Shown: positions 16,168-25,724, counted from the stretch's first letter. The stretch is 64,000 bases of DNA from Actinomadura viridilutea (GCA_003001795.1 PVNI01000002.1:434001-498000), one strand, 5' to 3'. Numbers and translations are program-made. Notes: generated by a model from the sequence alone, not told the origin.

Positions 16168-17322
16168 CTACGGCCGTCCGCGGCCGCGCGGCGCGCGCGG
16201 AACGGTCATCTCGATCTCGGTGCCCTCGCCGGGCGCCGTGACGATGGAGACCGTGCCGCCCAGGTCCCGCACGCGTCCCCGGATGGACTGGGCGACGCCG
16301 AGCCGCCCCTCGGCCGCGGCCCGCTCCAGCCGCCCCTCCGGGATGCCGGGGCCGTCGTCGCGGACGCTCACGGTGATCTCCTCGTCGCCGTCCTCCACCA
16401 GCACCCAGGCCCGCGCCCCGTCCCCGCCGTGCCGCCGGACGTTGTCCAGCGCCGCCGCGACCGCCGCCTCGATCTCCCGCGCGGCGTGCGCGGCCAGCAG
16501 CACGGGCGTGGCCGGGGTGGACACGGTGACCGCCTCCCCGGAGTGCGCGGTCAGCAGCGGACGCAGATCCGTCTGCGCCCCCGCGGGCTCGGCGGCGGGC
16601 GCGGGCGGGGAGGCGCCGATCAGCGCGCGCAGCGCGGCCTCCTGCTCGCCCGCCAGCCGCCCCAGCTCGGCGGCCTCGCCGCCCAGCTCGCCGCCGCGGC
16701 GCTTGACCATCGCCAGCACCTGCAGCACCGAGTCGTGGATGCGGCGCGCGAGCCGTTCGCGTTCGCGCGTGGCGGCCTCCATCTCCACGGCGCGGGCCAG
16801 CCGTTCCTCGGCCTCGCGGGCCAGCTTCACCACGTGCCCGACGACGAGCCCGGCCATCAGCAGCAGCACGATGCCGTTGAAGGTGCGGTTGCCGAGCCCG
16901 TCGACCGTCCCGGCCAGCACGTGGATGAGCACGTCGCCCGCGCCGAGCACGGCGGCGGCGGTGAGCCCGAGCCGCGTGCCGCCCGTCACCGCCCACGACA
17001 GCACCGCCGCCGCGACCCACGCGCCCGGCAGGGTGGGACGGCCCGCCGCGATGCCCTCGGTGCTCTCCACGCAGACCGTCGCCAGCAGGCAGCCCGACGC
17101 CACCGCCAGGTCGGCGGCCAGCAGCGGCCGGCCGCGGCGGCGGGGCGAGGCGAAGGCGTACGTGGCCCACGCCGTCCAGGCGGTCATCACGGCCAGCACC
17201 GCCCAGCCGCCGAGCGGGCGCGCGTAGCCGCCGGAGTTCATCGTGATGAGGGTCGCCGCGTAGACCAGCGCCAGCGCCCGGTAGACGGCGACCGCCCGCC
17301 ACAGCGCGACGTCCAGTCCCAC
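16168..17322 (-). CDS. MacS-family sensor histidine kinase
   Basis: 384 residues. Four to six N-terminal helices (about 10-165) with almost no extracellular loops imply sensing within the membrane. A HisKA_3-like helix with phospho-acceptor His196 (ARRIHDSVLQVL) follows, then an HATPase domain (LDNVRRHG, RDDGPGIPEG, GVAQSIRGRV). It is paired with the LuxR-type regulator directly downstream. The start is GTG with no clear Shine-Dalgarno. The plsC stop lies 22 bp upstream. Confidence 0.88.
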   Translation of the reverse strand: MGLDVALWRAVAVYRALALVYAATLITMNSGGYARPLGGWAVLAVMTAWTAWATYAFASPRRRGRPLLAADLAVASGCLLATVCVESTEGIAAGRPTLPGAWVAAAVLSWAVTGGTRLGLTAAAVLGAGDVLIHVLAGTVDGLGNRTFNGIVLLLMAGLVVGHVVKLAREAEERLARAVEMEAATRERERLARRIHDSVLQVLAMVKRRGGELGGEAAELGRLAGEQEAALRALIGASPPAPAAEPAGAQTDLRPLLTAHSGEAVTVSTPATPVLLAAHAAREIEAAVAAALDNVRRHGGDGARAWVLVEDGDEEITVSVRDDGPGIPEGRLERAAAEGRLGVAQSIRGRVRDLGGTVSIVTAPGEGTEIEMTVPRAPRGRGRP

Positions 17323-17344
17323 CGCGCCTATCCGTCCCGGCCGG

Positions 17345-18091
17345 TCACCGGCCGTCCTCGCCGACGCCGTCCTCGCCGTCGCCGCCGCCCGCGGCGCGCG
17401 CCTTCTTGGCCGCCAGCTCCGCCTTGACCTCGGCGGCGTACCGGTCGACGTACTCCTGTCCGGACAGCTCCCGGATGGCCTGCATGATCTCGTCGGTGAC
17501 CTTGCGCAGGACCTTGGGGTCGTCCTCCTGGCCGTAGTAGCGCGACAGGTCCAGCGGCTCGCCGAACCGCACCCCCGGCCGCACGCCCAGGCGCGGGTAC
17601 GGCTGGCCGGACGGCATCAGCTCGAACGTGTTGATCATCGCCATCGGGATCACCGGCACCCGCGACTTCAGCGCGAGCCGCGCCACGCCCGTCTTGCCCT
17701 TGTAGAGCCGGTTGTCGGGCGCCCGGGTGCCCTCGGGGTAGATGCCCAGCAGCTTGCCCTCGCGCAGGATGCGCAGCCCCGTCTCCAAGGCCTCCTGAGC
17801 GGCGGTGCCGCCGGTGCGGTCCACCGGCACCACCCCGACGCCGGTGAAGAAGGCCCTGCTGATCCAGCCCTTGACGCCCTTGCCGGTGAAGTACTCCCGC
17901 TTGCCGAGGAAGTAGATGGGACGCATCAGCGGCAGCGGGCCGAAGAAGTGGTCGGCGAACGACAGATGGTTCGACACCAGCAGCGCAGGGCCGCGCTTGG
18001 GCACGTTCCGCATCCCCGAGTTCCGCGGCCGCCACACCAGGTACAGGATGGGCGAGAGCACGATCCTCAGCAGGATCCAGAACCAGAGCAT
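17345..18091 (-). CDS. plsC: 1-acylglycerol-3-phosphate O-acyltransferase family protein
   Basis: 248 residues. An N-terminal membrane helix (1-20) precedes the acyltransferase domain with the catalytic NHxxxxD motif (His42-Asp47, NHLSFAD) and the glycerol-phosphate-binding EGTR (120-123). It adds the second acyl chain in phosphatidic acid synthesis or acylates a related lipid. The C-terminus is Lys/Ala-rich with an acidic end. The ATG at 18091 is chosen because AGAGGAAGG lies at the right distance; the longer frame upstream is non-homologous. It precedes the MacS/MacR-like genes by 22 bp, so it may head their operon. Confidence 0.88.
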   Translation of the reverse strand: MLWFWILLRIVLSPILYLVWRPRNSGMRNVPKRGPALLVSNHLSFADHFFGPLPLMRPIYFLGKREYFTGKGVKGWISRAFFTGVGVVPVDRTGGTAAQEALETGLRILREGKLLGIYPEGTRAPDNRLYKGKTGVARLALKSRVPVIPMAMINTFELMPSGQPYPRLGVRPGVRFGEPLDLSRYYGQEDDPKVLRKVTDEIMQAIRELSGQEYVDRYAAEVKAELAAKKARAAGGGDGEDGVGEDGR

Positions 18092-18418
18092 GCCGCCACC
18101 TTCCTCTGGGACGGTGCGCCGGTCGCGCAAGGCGCACCGGTCCGACCAACCAGGATGATGCGCCATCTTCCCATTACTCGCAGGGCCGCCCACACCGTCG
18201 CCCGGCCCCGGGCCCGGCGCGCGACCCGGAGTCTCGGCCGAGGAATTCCCGCCGGGGGGCTTGTCCGGGGCGGCGCAGCGAATACCGTGGGACACACGTT
18301 TCTAGGCGTCCGGATGCGCCGCCGTCCCGCGGGCGGTGCCGCCGGACACTCGTCACTGGGGAAGCGGAGGCCGTATGCCGGTGCCGTCGGTCACGCCGGA
18401 GTCCAAGGAGCCTGCCCC
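18092..18418. other. divergent intergenic region without recognised gene
   Basis: 327 bp between plsC (minus) and the membrane-protein gene (plus). A weak plus-strand promoter-like pair, TTGTCC and TACCGT spaced by 16, is present around 18259-18286. I see no ORF of coding character and no RNA structure. Confidence 0.4.
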
Positions 18419-19324
18419 GTGAATCGCCGCGGCAACGGACTGTCAGCGGACGCCTACGTCCCGCTGGTCGACCTCGCTCCTCATCTGGCGGACGCGATGC
18501 TGGCGGCGCTGCGGGAGGCGGGCGTGGCGGCGTACGCGGCCCCGGCGGCCCAGGCCGGGGCCGCCGCAGCCGATCGAGGCGACGTCGGCGGCCGCGAGGC
18601 GCTCGACCGGCTGTACGTGGACGTCGAGAGGAAGCCGACCGCCGAGAGCGTGCTGCAGGCGCATCTGACCCGGCTGCGCGACGCGGGCGCGCGCGGGGAC
18701 GGCGGCGACGGCAGGGACGCCGACGAGCCGCCCGCCGGCCCTCCCGCCGGCGCCGCCCCGGGCGGCGCGCGCGGCGCGCCGGGCGGCGCCCCGACCGCCA
18801 CCGACGAGCCGCGCCCGGGCACGGGCCTGGAGGGCGCCGCCGAACGCGACGAGGACGCCATCTGGGCCGAGATCGTCGCGGGGTTCGACGCCGAACCGCA
18901 GGACGGGGCGACCCCCTGGCCCGAGCAGGAGGACATCCGCGACGAGCCGACCGGACGGCCCGGCGCGCTGAGCGAGGGCGAGGACCGCACCGGTCGGCTG
19001 CCGCACGCGCGGGTCATCAAGGCCGCGGACGTCACCGGACCGGCCGACGCCGCCGACGCCCCGGCCCCGTCCTCCGACGACGACGAGGGCCACTTCGTCC
19101 CTCCGCCCCCGCCGCCGCTGCCCAACCCGGACCCGCTCACCAAGGGCGCCTGGGGGGCGCTGGTCGGCGGGCCGCTCTACCTGCTGCTCACGGTGGTGAT
19201 GGACTGGCACGTGCCCGGCTGGGCGGCGTTCCTGGCGGTCGCGGCGTTCATCGGCGGGTTCGTCACGCTGGTGCTGCGCATGGGCGACGAGCCCCGCGAC
19301 CCCGACGACGGCGCCGTCGTCTGA
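18419..19324 (+). CDS. actinobacterial conserved membrane protein, unknown function
   Basis: 301 residues. The N-terminal domain (1-80) is a short helical region, LVDLAPHLADAMLAALREAGVAAYAAP, that could be a pseudo-ACT or partner-binding fold. A long acidic, Pro/Gly-rich disordered linker follows (about 85-235). The C-terminus (about 240-300) has the conserved DPLTKGAWGALVGGP block and two membrane helices. Homologues with this end are common in actinomycetes and have no assigned role. The GTG start has AAGGAG at 18404-18409. The gene stands alone, convergent with the nuclease-fold gene. Confidence 0.7.
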   Translation: MNRRGNGLSADAYVPLVDLAPHLADAMLAALREAGVAAYAAPAAQAGAAAADRGDVGGREALDRLYVDVERKPTAESVLQAHLTRLRDAGARGDGGDGRDADEPPAGPPAGAAPGGARGAPGGAPTATDEPRPGTGLEGAAERDEDAIWAEIVAGFDAEPQDGATPWPEQEDIRDEPTGRPGALSEGEDRTGRLPHARVIKAADVTGPADAADAPAPSSDDDEGHFVPPPPPPLPNPDPLTKGAWGALVGGPLYLLLTVVMDWHVPGWAAFLAVAAFIGGFVTLVLRMGDEPRDPDDGAVV

Positions 19325-19341
19325 CCGCCGGCGCCGGGCTT

Positions 19342-20052
19342 TCAGGTGAGACGCAGCTCGGCGAGGACGGGGCGGTGGTCGGTGGCCGCGGCGTAATCCG
19401 CGGCCGCCGCCGGGTCGTCCGGAACGCCGCACGACACCACCTCGACGCCCGGGTCGGCGAAGACGCCGTCGATGCGCCTGCGGGGTGCGCGCGCCGAGAA
19501 GGTGAACTCCTCCCCCTTCGGCGCGACGGCGTAGGCGTCCTGGAACGCCTCGGCGAGCAGGGTCCAGGACGCCCCGCCGGGCTCCTCGTTGACGTCGCCC
19601 GCCAGCACGACGGGCGCCCCGTACCGGCGGCGGGCGCGTTCCAGCAGCGCCAGCACCTCGCCGGTGTGCGCGCGACGCGGCTCGTCCACCAGGTCCAGGT
19701 GCGTGCTCGCCGCGATGAGGCGTCCGCCGGACTCGAGCTCCAGCACGGCGACCGCGAGCCCGCGCCGGTGCAGGCCCGGCACCCGCGACAGCAGATGGTG
19801 TTCGCGGCTCACGCACCGGACGCGCGGCCCGGCCAGCACCGCCAGGCCCGCCGGGCGCCGGCCCGCCGCGACGGTCAGCCCGCAGCCGCGGGCCAGACGC
19901 CGCCGTTTGCGGCGCCACCCCCAGAACCGCGGCACCTCCTGCAGGCACGCCGCGTCCGGCCGCAGGGCGCGCACGACGCGCCCGACGGCCGCGGGGTCGT
20001 CCCGCAGCGAACGGAGGTTGTAACTGAGGATCCGGACCGTTCCCGCGCTCAC
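19342..20052 (-). CDS. endonuclease/exonuclease/phosphatase family protein
   Basis: 236-residue protein of the DNase I-like metal-dependent hydrolase fold. Motifs in order: SYNLRSL (metal-site Asn), CLQEVPRF (catalytic Glu), STHLDL, AGDVNEEPGG (Asp and Asn), RRIDGVFA and ATDHRPVLAEL (catalytic Asp-His). It could cleave nucleic acid, phospholipid head groups or inositol phosphates; sequence alone does not decide. There is no signal peptide. The GTG overlaps the stop of the ROK kinase gene by four bases, so the two are coupled. Confidence 0.8.
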   Translation of the reverse strand: MSAGTVRILSYNLRSLRDDPAAVGRVVRALRPDAACLQEVPRFWGWRRKRRRLARGCGLTVAAGRRPAGLAVLAGPRVRCVSREHHLLSRVPGLHRRGLAVAVLELESGGRLIAASTHLDLVDEPRRAHTGEVLALLERARRRYGAPVVLAGDVNEEPGGASWTLLAEAFQDAYAVAPKGEEFTFSARAPRRRIDGVFADPGVEVVSCGVPDDPAAAADYAAATDHRPVLAELRLT

Positions 20053-21002
20053 CGCAGGTCGGTGCGGGCCAGGTCGGCGGCGCCGACGATGCCCGCGTCC
20101 GACCCCAGCTCGGCGATGCGGATCTCCGGCAGCGGACGGTGCCCGCGTCCGGTCAGCGCGTTGTGGAACGCTTCACGCGTCGGATCGAGCAGCAGGTCGC
20201 CCGCGTCCGACAGCCCGCCGCCGATGATGAACGCGCCCGGGTCCAGGATGGCGGTCAGGTCGGCCAGCCCCTGGCCCGCCCACTTGGCGACGGTGCGGAA
20301 GCACTCCAGCGCCGCCTTGTCGCCCTCCCGGGCCGCCTGAGTGATCTCCGGGCCGCTGATGCCCTCGGGACGGCCGTCGCCCAGCTCCAGCAGCCGCCCC
20401 GCCATCGCCGGGGCCACCCGCGCCAGCTCGCGGGCCTCGTGCACGAGCGCGTTGCCGCTGGCGTACTGCTCCCAGCAGCCGCGGTTGCCGCACCCGCAGC
20501 GGCGCCCGTCCGGCACGACCCGGAAGTGCCCGACCTCGGCGCCGATGCCGAACCGGCCCCGGTACAGCTCGCCGTTGAAGATGATGCCGCCGCCGATGCC
20601 GGTGCCCAGCGTGATCAGCACGATGAAGTCGTGCCCGCGGCCGGCGCCGTACCGCGCCTCGCCCCACGCGGTGGCGTTGCCGTCGTTCTCCACCACCACC
20701 GGCAGCCCGACCCGCTGCTCGACCTTCTCCTTGATGGGCTCGTCCCGCCAGGCCAGATTGGGCGCGAACAGCACGGTCGAGCGGGTCTCGTCGACGAAGC
20801 CCGCCGTGCCGAGCCCCACCGCCCGCACGCCCTCGAACTTGCCCTTGAGCAGGTCGACGACCTCGGCGATGACGTCGGCGATCTCCTTGGGGTCGGTGGA
20901 GGGGGTGGGTCGCCGCACCTTCTCCAAGATCCGTCCCCCGTCGTCGACCACCCCGGCGGCGACCTTCGTCCCGCCCACATCCACGCCGATGGTCAGGGCC
21001 AT
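20049..21002 (-). CDS. glkA: ROK-family glucokinase
   Basis: 317 residues. Phosphorylates glucose with ATP for glycolysis; in actinomycetes this enzyme also has a role in carbon-catabolite repression. N-terminal phosphate loop GVDVGGTK (6-13), sugar-binding ENDGNA (105-110) and EVGH (156-159), nucleotide site LGTGIGGG (132-139), and the ROK zinc motif CGCGNRGCWEQY (169-180). The ATG is preceded by GGAGGAGGAG. It is coupled to the downstream nuclease-fold gene. Confidence 0.93.
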   Translation of the reverse strand: MALTIGVDVGGTKVAAGVVDDGGRILEKVRRPTPSTDPKEIADVIAEVVDLLKGKFEGVRAVGLGTAGFVDETRSTVLFAPNLAWRDEPIKEKVEQRVGLPVVVENDGNATAWGEARYGAGRGHDFIVLITLGTGIGGGIIFNGELYRGRFGIGAEVGHFRVVPDGRRCGCGNRGCWEQYASGNALVHEARELARVAPAMAGRLLELGDGRPEGISGPEITQAAREGDKAALECFRTVAKWAGQGLADLTAILDPGAFIIGGGLSDAGDLLLDPTREAFHNALTGRGHRPLPEIRIAELGSDAGIVGAADLARTDLR

Positions 21003-21056
21003 CTACCGTTCTCCTCCTCCTCGCGGCGCCCCGGACGCATGGAAAACCGTCCGGGT

Positions 21057-21491
21057 CTAGCCGATGTCGATAGGGTCCGCGGCGGCGCCGCGCCCCGGCC
21101 CTCGTGCGTCCGGGCCCGTCCGACCGCCGCGCGTGCGTTCGAACGCCGCCAGCACGTCCAGCGCGGCGGCCACCAGCGAGCGCCCCGCCTCCCGCACGTG
21201 CTCGGCCACGTCCGGCCCGGACTCGCGGGCCAGCACGATGGCCCGGCAGACCGGGCAGTCCCGGCACTCGGGCGCGCCGGTGGCGATGCGCGGCGGCTCA
21301 TCCGGCCCGCGCCGCTCCTCCTCCCTCGCCTCGGCCGTGACGCGGGCCCACACGTCCCCGCCGTCGTCGGCGCCGCCGCGGTCGTCGCGCGGCGCGCCGC
21401 CGAGGGCGTCGCCGAACTCCCCGACCCGCTTGCGCAGCGCGCCGAAGAGCCGGATCGCCTCGTCGAGGACGTCGCCTGGCTGCTCGCTCAT
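21057..21491 (-). CDS. small conserved protein with CxxC motif
   Basis: About 144 residues. A helical N-terminus (VLDEAIRLFGALRKRVGEFGDALGG) is followed by a charged linker, then CRDCPVCRAI, a CxxCPxCR motif that probably binds zinc or forms a disulfide. Another helix and a Gly/Arg-rich tail close the protein. It lies 54 bp before glkA and downstream of an SRPBCC gene, a position I recall as conserved in actinomycetes, but the function is unknown. The start may be this ATG or the one three codons upstream at 21500. Confidence 0.65.
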   Translation of the reverse strand: MSEQPGDVLDEAIRLFGALRKRVGEFGDALGGAPRDDRGGADDGGDVWARVTAEAREEERRGPDEPPRIATGAPECRDCPVCRAIVLARESGPDVAEHVREAGRSLVAAALDVLAAFERTRGGRTGPDARGPGRGAAADPIDIG

Positions 21492-21564
21492 GAGAGTCAT
21501 TTTCCACGGTCGCCGAAGGGAAACGCACCGCCGCCCAGGCCGGGGGCGGGGCGCCCCGGAGGGA

Positions 21565-21999
21565 TCAGCCCTCCACGCGCCGTTTGAGGCCCTTGAGGGC
21601 CGAGTCGATGATCCGCTTCTCGGCCTTGCGCCGCACCATGCCGATCATCGGCACCCGCACGTCGACGGCCAGCTCGTAGGTGACCTCGGTGCCGCCGTCC
21701 ACCGGGGCGAGCCGGTACGAGCCGTGCAGCCCGGTGACGACCGAGCCCTTGTCCACCAGCTCCCAGCGCACCTGCTCGTCGCCGTCCCACTGGTAGGCCA
21801 GGCCGACGGTGTCGCTGAACGGCCCGCCGTCGAAGGTCAGCCGGGCCCGGCTCGCCCGGCCGTCCGGCCCGGTCTCCTCCACCGTGACCTCGCGGATGCC
21901 GCTCGCCCAGCTCGGGTAGGACTCCAGGTCGGCGATCACCGCCATGATCTCGGCCCGGTCGGCCTCGATCGTGATGGAAGAACTCGTCCGGTCCGCCAT
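21565..21999 (-). CDS. SRPBCC (START-like) family protein
   Basis: 144 residues with the polyketide cyclase/dehydrase or START-like fold: the N-terminal strand SSSITIEADRAEIMAVIADLESYPSW, a hydrophobic cavity, and a long C-terminal helix (KAEKRIIDSALKGLKRRVEG). Such proteins bind hydrophobic ligands; no catalytic residues can be assigned. The ATG is chosen for AAGGAAGG upstream. Its position near FadD and PimB resembles the mycobacterial Rv2185c gene. Confidence 0.85.
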   Translation of the reverse strand: MADRTSSSITIEADRAEIMAVIADLESYPSWASGIREVTVEETGPDGRASRARLTFDGGPFSDTVGLAYQWDGDEQVRWELVDKGSVVTGLHGSYRLAPVDGGTEVTYELAVDVRVPMIGMVRRKAEKRIIDSALKGLKRRVEG

Positions 22000-22061
22000 C
22001 GCGCCTTCCTTCGCCTCGTCAGTCGCGGGGCCCCCGCCCGCGAGTCCACCGAAAGTATCCG

Positions 22062-22829
22062 TCACACCGACAGCGCGTAGGGCACCCCGGTGGCCCGGAA
22101 GTGCCCGACGTTGACGCACTCGGTGCGGCCGATGCGGACGCGCCGCGCGAGCGGCTGGTGGACGTGTCCGAACAGAACGTAGCGCGGCTGGGTGTCCCTG
22201 ATCAGCTCGAGGACGGCCTCGCTGCCGCGTTCGAACCGCCGGGCCACGGTGTCGTACAGCAGCTCGGGCACCGCGGGCGGGATGTGGCAGCACAGCACGT
22301 CCACCTCGCCGACCGCGGCGACCTTCGCGTTGTAGGCGTCGTCGTCCAGCTCGTAGGGGGTGCGGTACTCGGTGCGCAGGCCGCCGCCGACGAACCCGAA
22401 CCGCAGCCCGCCGATCTCGACGGTCTCCCCGTCCAGCACCCGATGCCCGTCGCGCACGTACTCGCCCCACATGTGGGGCAGGTCCACGTTGCCGTAGGTG
22501 AGGTAGGCGGGCGCGGGCATGGCCGCGAACAGCTCGGCGTACTGCCTGCGGACGGCGCGTTCGATGTGCGGCCACGCGCCGCCCTCCAGGGAGTCCCACA
22601 TCCTGCGGGAGAACGCGCGCGCTTCGTCGAAGCGCTTCTGCGTGCGCAACGCGATGAGGTGGTCGGCGTTGTGCCGTCCGAACAGCTCCGCGAAGATGCC
22701 CTGCGCATGGTCGGAGTAGTCGATGAACAGGAGCAGGTCGCCGAGGCAGATGAGCGCGTCCGCGCCCTCCCCCGCACGTTTGAGGGCGTCCGCGCGGCCG
22801 TGGACGTCGCTCACCACGTGGATCCGCAT
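22062..22829 (-). CDS. metallophosphoesterase (calcineurin-like)
   Basis: 255 residues. The five metal-binding blocks of the superfamily are present: SDVHG, LGDLL, YGNVDLP, CCHIPP and FGHVHQ. The protein is cytoplasmic with no signal peptide. Substrates in this family range from cyclic nucleotides to dinucleotides and proteins, and nothing here narrows it. It lies between the SRPBCC and cutC genes on the same strand. Confidence 0.85.
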   Translation of the reverse strand: MRIHVVSDVHGRADALKRAGEGADALICLGDLLLFIDYSDHAQGIFAELFGRHNADHLIALRTQKRFDEARAFSRRMWDSLEGGAWPHIERAVRRQYAELFAAMPAPAYLTYGNVDLPHMWGEYVRDGHRVLDGETVEIGGLRFGFVGGGLRTEYRTPYELDDDAYNAKVAAVGEVDVLCCHIPPAVPELLYDTVARRFERGSEAVLELIRDTQPRYVLFGHVHQPLARRVRIGRTECVNVGHFRATGVPYALSV

Positions 22830-22871
22830 GAGGCGACTTTAAAGGCGCCGCCCGCCGCGCGCGAGATCAGA

Positions 22872-23576
22872 TCACGCGCCCTGCCGCGACGCGGCCGAGA
22901 CCAGCGCGCGCCACTCGGCGACCAGGTCCGGGTCCACGGGGTTGTCCCAGGAGCCGTCGGCCCGCACCGCGGTGCCGACGTGGAACGCGGTGACGCCCGC
23001 GGCCGCCAGCGGGGCGATGTGGCGGCGGCGCAGCCCTCCGCCCGCCATGATCAGGGACGCGGCGGCCGGGCCCTCGGCGGCGCGCCGCACCAGCGTGTCC
23101 AGCCCGGCGTCCACGCCGCGCGGCGAGCCCGCGGTCAGCACCGTGTCGGGTCCGCCGTGCATGGCGCGCAGCGCCCGCCAGGCCGCGGCCGGGTCGGCGG
23201 CGTGGTCGATCGCGCGGTGGAACGTCCACGGCAGCGGTCCCGCGGCCGCGGCCAGCTTGCCGGTGGCGCCCAGGTCGGGCTGGCCGAACGGGTCGAGGAA
23301 GCCGAGCACGAAGCCGTCGGCGCCGCAGTCGCGCAGCCGCCGCGCCGCCTCCAGCAGCCGCGACAGCTCCCGCCCGGTGGTGCGGAACCCGGCGTTGGCG
23401 CGCAGCATGACCCGGATCGGCAGCGTCGTGGCGCGCCGCGCCTCCGCCACGACGTGCGGGTCGGGGGTCAGGCCGTCGGCGGCCATGTCGGCGACCATCT
23501 CCAGGCGGTCGGCGCCGCCGTCCTGCGCGGCGCGCGCGTCGTCCGCGCTCAGCGCGATCACTTCGAGCAACGCCAT
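22872..23576 (-). CDS. cutC: CutC family TIM-barrel protein
   Basis: 234 residues matching the CutC family throughout: LEVIALSADDARAAQDGGADRLEMV at the N-terminus (read in parts), MLRANAGF, FVLGFLDP, TFHRAID, VLTAGSPRG and IMAGGGLRRRHI. The family is annotated as copper homeostasis, but a direct role in copper handling is doubtful. The ATG is preceded by GGGACGGGGGCG. It runs divergently from the acyl-CoA synthetase gene. Confidence 0.88.
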   Translation of the reverse strand: MALLEVIALSADDARAAQDGGADRLEMVADMAADGLTPDPHVVAEARRATTLPIRVMLRANAGFRTTGRELSRLLEAARRLRDCGADGFVLGFLDPFGQPDLGATGKLAAAAGPLPWTFHRAIDHAADPAAAWRALRAMHGGPDTVLTAGSPRGVDAGLDTLVRRAAEGPAAASLIMAGGGLRRRHIAPLAAAGVTAFHVGTAVRADGSWDNPVDPDLVAEWRALVSAASRQGA

Positions 23577-23909
23577 CGCCACGCCCCCGTCCCTTTTCCT
23601 GTGCGGTCGCGTTTCACCTGGTGAGCGTAGGCGAGGGCGGATGGGCTCGACCGCGGGACGACGCGGCCTTTGCCCGTCTGTTACTGGGGACGCGTCGGCC
23701 GCGCGGCGGCCTCGCCGCGGCGCGGACGACGGGCGGAAGCACGACACGACGGACGTTTTCCTACTCACGGGTACCCTTCGGGCCAGAGGACCCTGTACCG
23801 TCGTGCCCGCCGACCTTCGAGTTGTGATACGCAGTGTCCACCCCGCGGTCGGATCCGCACGGTTCCGACCCGCACAAACGCACCCGCACAGTTCGATCGA
23901 GGAGTGGCC
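23577..23909. other. divergent regulatory region between cutC and fadD
   Basis: 333 bp that must hold promoters for both directions. I could not fix -35/-10 elements. No ORF with coding character or strong hairpin was seen. Confidence 0.4.
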
Positions 23910-25703
23910 GTGCGCGAGTTCAGCGTCCCCGCGATGGTGGAGGTCTCCGACTCCGCCAACCTGACCGACGCACCGTTCTCCCGGGCCGCCGACCGGCCCG
24001 GGCAGGTCATGCTTCGGCGCAAGGAGGGCGAGTCCTGGCGCGAGGTCACCGCCCGCGAGTTCGCCGCCGAGGTGACGCGGGTCGCCAAGGGCCTGGTGGC
24101 GGCGGGCGTGCGGCCCGGCGACCGGGTGGCCCTGATGTCGCGCACCCGCTACGAGTGGACGCTGATCGACTACGCCGTGTGGGCGGCGGGCGCGGTCACC
24201 GTGCCGATCTACGAGACGTCCTCGGCCGAGCAGGTCGAGTGGATCCTCTCCGACTCGGGCGCCGTCTGCGCGTTCGCCGAGACCGAGGCCCACGGCGCGA
24301 CGATCGACGAGGTCCGGGGCAGGCTCCCGGACCTCAAGCACGTGTGGGTCATCGACTCCGGCGGCGTCGACGCCGCCGCCGCGCTCGGCGAGGAGCTGGA
24401 CGACGCGGTGATCGAGGAGCGGCGCCGGTCCCGCACCCGCGACGACCTGGCCACCCTCGTCTACACCTCCGGCACCACCGGCCGCCCCAAGGGCTGCGAG
24501 CTGACCCACGGCAACCTGGTGCTCACCGCCCGCAACGCGGTGCAGGGCGCCATCGCCGAGGTCGCCGTGGACGGCAGCAGCACGCTGCTGTTCCTGCCGC
24601 TGGCGCACGTGTTCGCGCGGCTGATCCAGGTCGCCACCATCGAGGGCGGGATCGTCCTCGGCCACAGCGACATCGCCGGCCTGCTGCCCGACCTGGCCTC
24701 GTTCCGGCCGACGTTCCTGCTGGCCGTCCCGCGCGTGTTCGAGAAGGTCTACAACGGCGCCGAGCAGAAGGCCATCGCCGAGGGCAAGGGCAAGATCTTC
24801 AAGGCGGCCGCCGACACCGCCATCGCCTACAGCAGGGCGCTGGACGGCGGCCGCGGGCCGGGGCTGGGGCTGCGGCTGCGGCACAAGCTGTTCGACGCGC
24901 TGGTGTACAAGAAGCTGCGGGCCGCGGTCGGCGGCGAGGTGAAGTACGCCGTCTCGGGCGGCGCCGCGCTCGGCGAACGGCTCGGCCACTTCTTCCGCGG
25001 GGTGGGCATCACCATCCTGGAGGGCTACGGGCTGACCGAGACCACCGCCCCGGCCACCGTCAACCGGCCGAGCGCGCTGCGCATCGGCACCGTCGGCCAG
25101 CCGATCCCCGGCACCACCGTCCGCATCGCCGACGACGGCGAGGTGCTGGTCAAGGGCGTCAACGTCCTGCGCGGCTACTGGAACAACGAGGCCGCCACCA
25201 AGGAGGCCCTGGACGACGGCTGGTTCCACACCGGCGACCTGGGCGCGCTCGACGAGGACGGCTTCCTGCGCATCACCGGCCGCAAGAAGGAGATCCTGGT
25301 CACCGCGGCGGGCAAGAACGTCGCGCCCGCCCCGCTGGAGGACCGGCTGCGCGCGCACCCGCTGATCAGCCAGTGCCTGGTGGTCGGCGACGGCCGCAAG
25401 TTCATCAGCGCGCTGATCACCCTGGACGAGGAGGCGCTCGGCCCCTGGAAGGAGCGGCACGGCAAGCCCGCGGGCATGACGCTGGACGAGCTGCGCCGCG
25501 ACCCCGACGTGATCGCCGAGATCGACGCGGCGGTGGCCGAGGCCAACAGGTCGGTCTCGCACGCCGAGGCGATCAAGAAGTACCGCATCCTCGGCGTCGA
25601 CTTCACCGAGGCGGCGGGCCACATCACCCCCAGCCTCAAGGTCCGCCGCCACGCGGTGATGAAGGACTTCGCCGACGAGATCGAGGCGATGTACGAGGGC
25701 TGA
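23910..25703 (+). CDS. fadD15: long-chain acyl-CoA synthetase (FadD15-like)
   Basis: 597-residue adenylate-forming enzyme activating long-chain fatty acids to acyl-CoA. ATP-binding P-loop YTSGTTGRPKG (185-195), LPLAHVFAR, the GYGLTET block, the TGDLG hinge region and the C-terminal lysine loop (LKVRRHAV) are visible. The GTG start has GAGGAG 5-6 bases upstream. The gene-order match to Mycobacterium Rv2187 (fadD15), beside a PimB homologue, supports the name. Expressed alone between cutC and a convergent gene. Confidence 0.9.
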   Translation: MREFSVPAMVEVSDSANLTDAPFSRAADRPGQVMLRRKEGESWREVTAREFAAEVTRVAKGLVAAGVRPGDRVALMSRTRYEWTLIDYAVWAAGAVTVPIYETSSAEQVEWILSDSGAVCAFAETEAHGATIDEVRGRLPDLKHVWVIDSGGVDAAAALGEELDDAVIEERRRSRTRDDLATLVYTSGTTGRPKGCELTHGNLVLTARNAVQGAIAEVAVDGSSTLLFLPLAHVFARLIQVATIEGGIVLGHSDIAGLLPDLASFRPTFLLAVPRVFEKVYNGAEQKAIAEGKGKIFKAAADTAIAYSRALDGGRGPGLGLRLRHKLFDALVYKKLRAAVGGEVKYAVSGGAALGERLGHFFRGVGITILEGYGLTETTAPATVNRPSALRIGTVGQPIPGTTVRIADDGEVLVKGVNVLRGYWNNEAATKEALDDGWFHTGDLGALDEDGFLRITGRKKEILVTAAGKNVAPAPLEDRLRAHPLISQCLVVGDGRKFISALITLDEEALGPWKERHGKPAGMTLDELRRDPDVIAEIDAAVAEANRSVSHAEAIKKYRILGVDFTEAAGHITPSLKVRRHAVMKDFADEIEAMYEG

Positions 25704-25724
25704 CGGCCCTCACGACGGAGCAGG

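Noticed and set aside
22872..25652. 926-codon minus-strand frame fusing cutC with sequence opposite fadD15
   Set aside because: Only the part after the ATG at 23576 matches CutC; the rest is the shadow of fadD15.
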